From: Corydoras sp. C115
Taxonomy: Eukaryota; Chordata; Actinopteri; Siluriformes; Callichthyidae
DNA: 64,000 nt
NCBI GenBank assembly: GCA_019802505.1
Contig: JAFMOC010000045.1
Location: 868,501-932,500, forward strand
Direction: 5' to 3'
Shown piece after piece: positions 1 through 7,825 of the stretch. A program made the translations under genes and the position numbers. How positions within the stretch are numbered: position 1 is the stretch's first letter; the number at the start of each line of letters is the position of its first letter. The notes below the pieces were generated by a model, which was given only the letters and a program-made list of their open reading frames with translations, made no database searches and had not been told where the DNA came from.

Positions 1-284
1 TACTTAATGAAATAGTTTTCTCTGTTCTGGTTTTCCTTACGTATGAGGAAACACCAAGCATTTCAGAATCCGAAATCCACCGCACTAAACGCTTTATTGA
101 AGCTGATGCTGCAGTGCTGGAACCTCGGCGAGGCGCTTGCTTCAACATCGTTTTTAACACAAACCTTTTAAATATGCCAGAATCCATCCTGCACTATTTA
201 CATCAGGAGTGAGGCTGCGCTGAGGCACGCCCGCGCCTCATGGACACTAACGTCCTGGTTGGGGACAGTGGATTAGGTCGCTAT
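1..284. other. non-coding, nothing recognised
   Basis: No convincing open frame, repeat or RNA gene seen. Confidence 0.5.
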
Positions 285-350
285 TCTGGGGAGTTTGCAT
301 GTCCTCCCCATGTCTATGTGGGTTTCCGTTCACAGAAAAACTCTAGAAGG
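285..350 (+). repeat. V-SINE core remnant
   Basis: A short stretch matches the central core of the SINE family described at 13358 (GGAGTTTGCATGTCCTCCCC, then a GTGGGTTTCC block). Both the tRNA head and the tail are missing, so it is an old fragment. Confidence 0.45.
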
Positions 351-404
351 TCCAGAAATCTAGAAGGTAGTTGGAAATACTGATGTGCTTCAGGTGGTAG
401 CTGT

Positions 405-640
405 CCCGGGTGGTGGTGGTGGTGGTGAGTGGGGTTCCCCATGGGAGGACGTTTCGGGCGCTGGGTGGATTCACTCAGGACAGGGTGCCAAACCATCACT
501 GGGCACTCACTCACACAGACAACGCCAATTCACCTTGAATTCGTGTTTTTGGGCTGTGGGAGGAAACCGGAGAACACGGAGACATGAGGAGAACATGCAA
601 ACTCCACCCAGATCAGAATCTGAATCTCCAGCCCTAATAG
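405..640 (-). repeat. V-SINE copy, degenerate
   Basis: Reading the minus strand gives the core and 3' half of the V-SINE family (complements of the GGTTTCCTCCCACAG and CGAAACGTTCTC blocks). The head is badly eroded and a GGT run lies at the 3' end. Apparent ORFs across it (His-rich or Gly-rich) are artefacts of the repeat. Confidence 0.65.
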
Positions 641-645
641 GGAAA

Positions 646-1736
646 TAAAAATAGCACTACCACCGTCGCCCATTAAAGCAACGTCTCTTAACTTCATTTT
701 TAAAGCTGACATAATGGAGAGAACGTCATCCGAGTTTAAATTGTGCTTTTCAGATGTCAGGTGGTCATTAGTCTGGTCGCCGGAGTCGTTATGAAGTCTG
801 TACAGGATGGAGACACTGTGCTTAATAGTTGGAAAATGATTGTGCCATTATATGCGAGTGCAGATTTGCACAATACAGAGATCAAAGTGATGGCTAAATG
901 CACTGCGGCCTGGTTTTTAAATACCGAAGTGTTAAGATCGATTTGTAATTTGGTGCTCAGTCGATCAAGACGCGAGTCCTGAGTGAGTCGCATGGCAGGA
1001 CTAAGTCCAGACTAATGCTTGAGCAGGCAGAGAACATTCAGAGTAAGACCGTATCGCTCAGCTGACTGGACAGCCCAAGTGTATTGGACAGGGATGCGGT
1101 CAGGGTCAGGGCGTTTAGTTGGTTTACTCGATCAGATGTAACAGACCTGCTTCCCAACAAAATGAATGAAGCTCACATCTGCATCATCACTGACGCTGAT
1201 GTTTCTGATATTTTTGGCCAAAATGTGTTGTAACTCTGGCCTGATGTAGAAATTGTCCCCAGCCTTTCGTCTAAATAAGTCCTGGGACAGGCTCCGGCAT
1301 CTACGCCCCCCCCCCCTCCACACGACATGTATAACTATGTGATGCGCGGCGTAGCCGATGAATCAGAGCTAATGAGTGACTCTAACCTGAGTCGATGGTG
1401 CTGTATAATTATGATAAAGACCACATTCAGCTAATAAGATCATTAATAGACCTTATTTGTGTAATTGGTTGCTCTTGTTGTGTGAGTGAGCGCCATTACT
1501 TGTTCCGAGTCTCATTAGGTGGAGATAAGGAGCTTGGAAAGGAGGTCATCTGTCATTAACGGCTTTTCATCAGTGTGCTGTTGCGTATGGTGGTGCTGGG
1601 TATCCACCCCTGCAAAGGCTGTTCAGGCGTTCAGGCTGTCATGTTAACATGAATATACAGACGCTCCACGTCTTAGATTCATCTGTGAGGTGGCGCAGAC
1701 AGGATGGCAACATGTATGTATGTGTGTATATATATA
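646..1736. other. non-coding, nothing recognised
   Basis: Mixed-composition DNA with one short C run near 1303-1315. No exon or repeat family was identified. Confidence 0.5.
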
Positions 1737-2094
1737 GGCAGCACGGTGGCCTAGTGGTTTAGCATGTTCTCCTCTCAGCACTAGGGATTCCCGGTTCAAA
1801 TGCCCATCTGAGTGGAGTTTCCATGTTCTCCCCGTGTCCTGCGTGGGTTTCCTCCAGGTTCTCCGGTTTCCTCCCACAGTCCAAAAACATGGAGCAAGTC
1901 AATTGAGTTCTCCAAATTGCCCCATATAGAGTGTGTCTGTGTGTGAGTGTGTGTCCAATGATAGATTGGCTCCCTGTCCTGGGTGTATCTGCCCAGTGCC
2001 CGAAACGTTCTCCCCTGGATGGGCATGGGGAACCCCCCCGCGACCCTAATATAGGATAAAGCGGGAGATAATGGACGGATGGATGGATGGATGG
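1737..2094 (+). repeat. V-SINE copy, full length
   Basis: Complete copy: tRNA-like head GGCAGCACGGTGGCCTAGTG, box-B-like GGTTCAAATGCC (diverged), core, 3' region, then a GGAT-repeat tail. It runs directly into the 50-bp minisatellite that follows. Confidence 0.85.
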
Positions 2095-2305
2095 AGAACC
2101 AAGACAGGTTGAGCAAATGTAGTTCTAAGGTATAGTCTTACTAAAGAACCAAGACAGATGGAGCAGATGCAGTTCTAAGGTATAGTCTTACTGGAGAACT
2201 AAAGCAGGTGGAGCATATGCAGTTCTAAGGTATAGTTTTACTAAAAAACCAAGACAGGTGGAGCAGATGCAGTTCTAACGTATAGTCTTACTGGAGAACC
2301 CTGGA
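2095..2305. repeat. minisatellite, 50-bp unit, about 4 copies
   Basis: The block AGTTCTAAGGTATAGTCTTA recurs at 2121, 2171, 2221 and 2271, exactly 50 bp apart, with only a few substitutions. Alternate units seem more alike (ctaaagaacc versus ctggagaac), hinting at a 100-bp higher-order period. The array sits between two SINE copies. Confidence 0.9.
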
Positions 2306-2520
2306 GAACCCTGGATGGGCATGGGGACCCTCCCCCCCGCGATGTATATAAATAAATACACCATGGGATCAAGTCAATTGAATTCTCCAAAATTGCCCCA
2401 TATAGAGTGTGTCTGTGAGAGTGAGTGTGTGCCCAGCGATGGATTGGCGCCCTGTCCTGGGTCTATCTGCCCAGCGCCCGAAATGTTCTTCCCTGGATGG
2501 GCATGGGGAACCCCCTCCCC

Positions 2521-2554
<34 letters not shown>

Positions 2555-2604
2555 CGACCCTACTAGAGGATAAAGTGGAAGATAATGGATGGATGGATAA
2601 ATAC
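2306..2604 (+). repeat. V-SINE 3' portion with 32-base C tract
   Basis: This is a 5'-truncated copy: a fragment of the 3' part at about 2306-2340, then continuous sequence from ATCAAGTCAATTGAATTCTC (about 2368) through the tail. The C tract before GCGACCCTA is expanded to an unbroken 32 bases (2522-2553), against about 7 in typical copies. Confidence 0.8.
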
Positions 2605-2664
2605 TATTTATTAATATACTATACAGTCTATTAAAGAACAGAGTACAAAGTGAAACTGATTACA

Positions 2665-2878
2665 TGGCGTGGAGGGCGTGGTAGCTCGGTGGTCAGGGCA
2701 TTGGGCTGTCAATCTGAAGGTTGGGGGTTCAAATCCCACTGAATCCACTGAAGTTACCAGTGTGGGTCCTTGAGCAAGACCCTTAACCCTCTTTGCTGCA
2801 GGGATGTTGTGATTAACCCTGTGCTCACCTTGTAAGTCGCTTTGGATAAAAGCGTCCAATAAATGACAAATGTAAACG
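2665..2878 (+). repeat. tRNA-SINE of the CTTGAGCAAGACCC family
   Basis: The family has a tRNA-like head (GTAGCTCGGTGGTC box A; GGGTTCAAATCCC box B), a middle with TCCTTGAGCAAGACCCTTAA, and a 3' end GTCGCTTTGGATAAAAGCGT followed by an AATGTAAA-type tail. Similar 3' ends are known in fish SINEs that share a tail with L2-clade LINEs (for example HAmo SINE, recalled rather than checked). This copy is full length with a short internal change after box B. Confidence 0.85.
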
Positions 2879-3667
2879 ACATGGACAATATATGCAAATA
2901 GTAGGGGGCGTGTCCTAACGTTGGACTGATGCTGTACGTTTGTATAGCCTTCTTTCGCACACATACACTAATGATGAGTGCAAATCCTGTAATTGATGCT
3001 CGTAGTGGTCAGCGTGTCATTTCTAAAGTGTAACGGAATCTTAATTATTGTTGTTGTGTCACTCATTACTGCCAACAGCTACAGATTTGATTTTTATCAA
3101 AGATAAAGCCTGACTTTGTAGTCGTTTAATGATCAGGTCTGATTGACTTTAATGGAGTAAATGAGAGAAATGTTTGAATGTCAGTTCAGGATAAGAGCTC
3201 CCTGCCCCATTTTATCCCAACCCTCTGACGCGTGCAGATTTATTTGCAAAAATGAAACCGAATCCTGAGTGCGTGATGGATGGATATGTTACAGCCTGCG
3301 GAAACCGGGCTGCAGCAGACACAGGAGGATCCCTCCGACCCCCGTCCTCATTCTGTGAGTTTAGCATCGTCACTTTTGTCCATGTTGGTAAGTGAATTGG
3401 TTAGTAGAACTGCCCCGAGGTGTAATTAAGCAGAAGGCTGATTAAGTGGTGCGCTAATGTAACCTGAACGTCCACGGTGTATTCCAGTCATGCTCCAAAC
3501 CTCTCCCGTCCGCGCTGACTGATGTTCGGATGAAGAGGTTACTGAAGATAAATTGCATAATGCTCTTAATTACTTTAATAAACGTTATATCATCAGAACT
3601 GGATTGTCAGGAGCCATCTGAGAGGTCGAGTTCACTCTGAACAACATTCCCATATTTTTCTTGGCTG
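2879..3667. other. non-coding; small fold-back fragment at about 2900-2930
   Basis: The only recognisable item is GGGGGCGTGTCCTAACGTTG near 2905, which matches the end of the fold-back element described at 57328. Confidence 0.4.
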
Positions 3668-3990
3668 CCGGCGGTGGCGCAGAGGCGCAGCGGTCGGCAC
3701 ATCCGCCTCACGGCAAGTAGATCCGGGTTTAGATTCTGAGTTGGGGTGGTTTTTTTGAGTGGTGTCTGCATGTCCTCCCTGTACCTAAGTTGGTTTACTC
3801 TGCGTACTCTGGTTTACTCACACATTCCAAAGACCTGCAGAGGCGAACATTGGAGGTATTGGGTATTGGGGTAGAATTGGTGGATTTTTTTAATTTATGT
3901 TCTTTACGTGTCCCTGTGGGTTTCCTCTGGGTTCTCCGTTTTCCTCCCGGCGACTCTATTAGAGGATTAGGCGGAAGATAATGAGACGAT
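3668..3990 (+). repeat. old tRNA-headed SINE, diverged
   Basis: Head-like GGCGGTGGCGCAGAGGCGCA, then TCCGCCTCACGGCAAG, a core remnant (TGCATGTCCTCCCTGT, CATTCCAAAGACCTGCAG) and a tail region reading GAGGATTAGGCGGAAGATAA. It resembles the classic DANA/Mermaid arrangement more than the young copies here, so it is probably an older subfamily. Confidence 0.5.
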
Positions 3991-4312
3991 ATGCTGCCTT
4001 GCTTGTCTCTTAGTAAATTAATGTGAATTAAATCGGACTTTAAAATCACATGGTTAATTTATGACGTGACACTTTGAAGTCTGATGATGCGATCTACCGA
4101 ATTATTCATTTATTTATTGATTACCATCACTATATTGGCTTCATCTGTTTGTCTGTGTGTCTGGGGAAAAAAAAGTTTGCAAATGTTATTTCACCCCCTT
4201 CCCGTTATTCGATTAAGCCCAACTTTGCCCAATTGCTTATTATCAAATTGCGAAATTGCCAATTAATAAACTAGTGGTAGTTCATAAATTTAGTTTTCTG
4301 TCGATAAATTGC
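3991..4312. other. AT-rich non-coding
   Basis: Nothing recognised. Confidence 0.5.
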
Positions 4313-4658
4313 CCATTCATTATCTCCCGCTTTATCCTCTATTAGGGTTGCGGTGGGGTTCCCCATGCCCATCCAGGGGAGAATGTCTCGGGCGCTGGGC
4401 AGATACATCCAGGACAGGGCGACAATCCATCGCTGGGCACACACTCACACACACATACACACTCTATATGGGGCAATTTTGAGAATTAAATTTGCTTGAT
4501 CCATGTTTTTGGACTGTGGGAGGAAACCGGAGAACCCGGAGGAAACCCACGCGGACACGGGGGAGAACATGGAAACTCCACCCAGATGGGGATTCGAACC
4601 GGGAATCCCTAGCGCTGAGAGGAGAACGTGCTAAACCACTAAAGCCACCGCGCCGCCC
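4313..4658 (-). repeat. V-SINE copy, full length
   Basis: Minus-strand copy from its tail (complement of GGATAAAGCGGGAGATAATG) to the tRNA-like head (complement of GGCGGCGCGGTGGC). With the next copy at 4707 it makes a head-to-head inverted pair separated by 48 bp. Confidence 0.88.
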
Positions 4659-4706
4659 TTTGTTTTTTCATTCTTTATTTATTTATTATAACATTATAGC
4701 ACCAGG

Positions 4707-4985
4707 GGCAGCACGGTGGCTTAGTGGTTTAGCATGTTCTCCTCTCAGCGCTAGGGATTCCCGGTTCGAATCCCCATCTGGGTGGATCTTCCATGTTCTC
4801 CCCGTGTCCACGTGGGTTTCCTCCGGGTTCAGTCCAAAAACATGGATCAAGCAAATTGAATTCTCAAAATTGCCCCATATAGAGTGTGTCTGTGTGAGTG
4901 AGTGTGTGCCCAGTGATGGATTGGCGCCCTGTCCTGGGTCTATCTGCCCAGCGCCCAAGACGTTCTCCCCTGGATGGGCATGGGG

Positions 4986-5023
<38 letters not shown>

Positions 5024-5060
5024 ACCCTAATAGAGGATAAAGCGGGAGATAATGAATGAA
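4707..5060 (+). repeat. V-SINE copy, full length, 35-base C tract
   Basis: Intact head, core and tail; only a short piece after the GGGTTTCCTCCGGGTTC block is deleted. The internal C tract is expanded to 35 (4988-5022). The 7-base repeat TAGCACC at 4697-4703 and 5064-5070 may be a target-site duplication. It ends only tens of bases from the CpG-rich block. Confidence 0.9.
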
Positions 5061-5061
5061 T

Positions 5062-5560
5062 TTTAGCACCGACGTTACTCCGAACCCGGGACTGCGCTGT
5101 GTGTGCAGCAGTCCGCGTGCGTGCAGTCCAGTGCCTTGCCCCGCGCGACGTTCCTAATCCGCCAATTAATCCGCGACGGTTCTGTAACTCGCACCATCTG
5201 CCGCGGTGTCCCTCCGCCCGCACTACTTTCAGCATCCCGTGATCCCGGCGGGCGCGGACGGATCTGCCTGAAACGCGCGCGCGCTGCGGCCGCTGATTCG
5301 CTCTCAGTGCGTTGTGCGCTCTCAGTGCGTGTGCTGTGTTGCGCGTCGCCGGCGGTGGATGTCTCCGTTGTCCGCTCGCTTGTCCTCGACGCAGAGACCG
5401 GGGAGACGTCCTGAACGCCTCGTGCAGATGAGCTGCTGTGGGCTCTTCCCTCGGAGACAGACGGCAATGCTTCAGGGACGGATCCTCCTGTGGACGGCGC
5501 TCCTGGTCGGGCACGCAGGTGAGACGCGGGCGGGATGCGGGAGGCTTCGGCGAGGGCTAA
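5062..5560 (+). promoter_or_regulatory. CpG island, probable promoter and 5' UTR
   Basis: About 500 bp are strikingly rich in G+C and CpG (runs such as GCGCGCGCGCTGCGGCCGC near 5275-5293, and many CGCG words) compared with surrounding DNA. No TATA box was evident. The island contains the signal-peptide exon ending at 5518. Several ATGs in the exon frame precede it (5314, 5359, 5428), and other-frame ORFs here are likely 5' UTR. CpG-island status is judged by eye; observed/expected CpG was not computed. Confidence 0.6.
5467..5518 (+). CDS. candidate first coding exon: signal peptide then splice donor
   Basis: From the ATG at 5467 the frame reads MLQGRILLWTALLVGHAG. The short basic start, hydrophobic core and small residues at the end fit a signal peptide. 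The frame then meets CAG|GTGAGA, so the exon would end at 5518 after 17 codons plus one base (phase 1), the usual phase between a signal-peptide exon and extracellular modules. An in-frame ATG at 5428 would add MSCCGLFPRRQTA, and the frame stays open back to 5314, so the start is uncertain; 5467 has a G at -3 and gives the cleanest signal peptide. The position inside a CpG island supports a promoter-proximal exon. The gene cannot be named from so little protein, and no downstream exon was recognised. A secreted or single-pass membrane protein is the inference. Confidence 0.5.
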
Positions 5561-6195
5561 CTTTTAAATATTGTCTCGTCGCCAAATTTCGGGCTGTTAT
5601 TTCATGAGACCTGAGAAGAAAGATGCTTTGGAGAACCAACGGAGCATCCTCCCGAACAGGAGGCGCGCTTTAACTTGGAGCCTGTGAGCATCTTTCGGGG
5701 TTTCCTTTTATTTATTTTTTTTTTTTTTTTTTTCTTGTTCAAATCACGACGCAAAAAAGTTTCATAGTAAACAACAAAAGAACAGCGTTGCACTTTAATT
5801 CGGGCCTTTAAATCTCTTACGTCATCCGCGAAGACACCGGGATTAGAAGAATATTTCAAATGCAGCTGTGTGCGTTCTCCATACGAGCAAAAAGTAATTG
5901 GGACACCCTGCCATGTGGGGGCGTCGTTTCAGGAGCCCTTTATGAGCCGCGTTTCTGCCTCCTCGCTGGGGAAAGGCTTTCCACAACGTTGTGGCGCGCG
6001 CGCACATCTGGCCACTCCTCGGACAGGACAGGGACCGGACATCGGACCAGACGAACACGACGTCCTCATGTCTCGGTGTCTGGATGGGGACGGAGTTCCT
6101 AAAGCCCCACACGGCCTTCCCGAAACTGTTGCCCTAAACGTGGACGGACGCGTTGGTTTGGAGTGCGCAGGTGCGAGGCTGAGCTCCCATGTCCC
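5519..6195. other. probable start of intron 1
   Basis: Opens with the donor GTGAGACGCGGG. The first part remains GC-rich; a T tract lies at about 5715-5733. No exon or repeat was seen up to the CT tract at about 6195 where the LINE begins. Confidence 0.4.
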
Positions 6196-6206
6196 ACTCT
6201 CTCTCT

Positions 6207-6436
6207 CTGTGCGCATGTGCGGGATGGGGTGAGGGTCACGTGGGTGAGAGCGGTTCGTTTGAGAGTATCGTGAATGTTTACTTTTTCGAACTAATCTAAA
6301 TCTTTATCACTACTTTTTGGTGATTTCACAAACTAAATTAAACTAAATAAACAGTAGAATAGCGGTGTGTGAGTAGCGGGGATAAGCCCCAACATTAACC
6401 CGGCGTGGAAAGCGCTCGCTTCTCCGCCGGGTAGCG
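6207..6436 (+). promoter_or_regulatory. LINE 5' UTR, presumed internal promoter
   Basis: 230 bp between the CT tract and the ORF1 ATG. LINEs of this kind carry an internal promoter in the 5' UTR, but no specific element was recognised. The last 50 bp are GC-rich and lead into a good start context (GTAGCGATGG). Confidence 0.45.
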
Positions 6437-7825
6437 ATGGCGGACGCCCCGATGGAAAGCGGGGACGAGCCGCTGTCCATGAGCCACGCCGTCCGCTGTG
6501 TCCCCAAACCCGAGGTCACGGTGCGGCAGGTGGTGCTCGCCATGGGGCAGCTCGTGGGGAACATAAACATGGTGGCGGCGTCCCGAATGAACAAGGCGGT
6601 GGTGGTGTTCGTGAACCGGCGGCGGCTCGTCGATCAGCTGGTGGAACACGGCGTCACGGTAGGAGATGAGTTTATTCCGGTCTCTCCGCTGGTCTCCACC
6701 ACCAGCAGAGTTATCCTCTCCAACGTCCCCCCGTCTTTACCGAACGAGCTGATTCTGCCTGAACTGGCTCGCTTCGGTAAAATTATTAGCAGTGTTAAAA
6801 ACATGAACCTGAATTACCCAGAACCGGACCTGGGGCAGATGGTCACCTTCAGGAGGTCAGTGTTAATGATCCTGAAAAATGGACCCACACTCAACATCTC
6901 ATTTAGAGTGAAGCATGAGGGGAGATCCATCATGATCTATGCAAGCAGTGGTGTTGTGAGATGTTTTGAGTGTGGAGAGATGGGACACATAAGTACAGGG
7001 TGTCAGAAAAAGGGACAGGTCAGCAGTGTGGGGGGTGAACCCAGTGCTGCGCAGGTGGTAGCTGGGATTAGTCCTGTCCCAAAAAAGCAGAATCCATGGC
7101 AAAGTGTTGAGACAAAGCGTGGGGTAAAGAGGAGTGCGGATGAAAGTGATGGCGAGGGGGAAAGTGTGACATCTTTAACCCCTCAGGTAAATGTTTCTCA
7201 GGACCCGGCCGGACAGGTGGAGTCGCCTGGGTGCTCCGGGTCTGAGAGTAGTCTGGGCATTGCACAGAGCTCTGCAGTTGAGTTTTTAGCATCTGTGGAG
7301 CCTGGAGATGCACAGACAGACATTAGGCTTGAAAGTGTATTGAAACCGGAAAGTGAAACTGGTAATGGCAATAATAAAAATGTTAACTCTGAGGGTCATG
7401 AGAATGCTGGAGATGAAGTAGGGCGTCCAGTGGAGGACGACGTGACTCTTGTTGGGAAGACTGATCATGGTGAGGGCATGTCTCATGAAGGTTTAACTAG
7501 CAGCACTGCAGATTCTTTGACAATTTTTGATGATGAACAGGATGACGATACTTTTTCAGATATTTCTGAAATTGATTCACAGGTGGGAGGGGATCAGCAG
7601 CTCTATACTGTTCAAGAAATTAATGAGTTTTTGGATGAGACTTATGGAAAGACTGTAGAGTTGACTGAATACTTTCCCAACCTTGATAAATTTATAGCGT
7701 CAGTGGCCAAAATTAGAAAGATGACTACATTAGAAGAATTGAATAAACAAAAAAGGTTTAGACTTAAAAAACTAATTACTAAAGTAAGGAAAGGGAAATC
7801 TGTGGCTAAAACAAAAAAGATATAA
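6437..7825 (+). CDS. LINE ORF1, RNA-binding protein with CCHC knuckle (462 aa)
   Basis: Nucleic-acid-binding protein of the LINE ribonucleoprotein. Visible order: an N-terminal segment with strand/helix pattern (VVVFVNRRRLVDQLVEHG, about 55-72); an RRM-like stretch starting RVILSNVPPSLPNEL at 91 and continuing to about 168; one zinc knuckle CFECGEMGHISTGC with C176, C179, H184 and C189 (CX2CX4HX4C); a long polar, acidic, probably disordered middle (about 195-395); and a Lys/Arg-rich C-terminus (KKLITKVRKGKSVAKTKK). ORF1 of this layout occurs in Tx1-type LINEs. The ATG at 6437 has a good context and an open frame throughout. The stop TAA (7823-7825) shares its last base with the ORF2 ATG, suggesting coupled translation. 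The RRM-like call is from pattern only. Confidence 0.85.
   Translation: MADAPMESGDEPLSMSHAVRCVPKPEVTVRQVVLAMGQLVGNINMVAASRMNKAVVVFVNRRRLVDQLVEHGVTVGDEFIPVSPLVSTTSRVILSNVPPSLPNELILPELARFGKIISSVKNMNLNYPEPDLGQMVTFRRSVLMILKNGPTLNISFRVKHEGRSIMIYASSGVVRCFECGEMGHISTGCQKKGQVSSVGGEPSAAQVVAGISPVPKKQNPWQSVETKRGVKRSADESDGEGESVTSLTPQVNVSQDPAGQVESPGCSGSESSLGIAQSSAVEFLASVEPGDAQTDIRLESVLKPESETGNGNNKNVNSEGHENAGDEVGRPVEDDVTLVGKTDHGEGMSHEGLTSSTADSLTIFDDEQDDDTFSDISEIDSQVGGDQQLYTVQEINEFLDETYGKTVELTEYFPNLDKFIASVAKIRKMTTLEELNKQKRFRLKKLITKVRKGKSVAKTKKI

Noticed and set aside
4492..5514. Open frames of 182 and 216 codons around the SINE pair and CpG block
   Set aside because: They run through SINE sequence and the C tract (poly-Pro or poly-Gly) and have no domain. 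The antisense frame across the CpG island is expected from GC-rich DNA.
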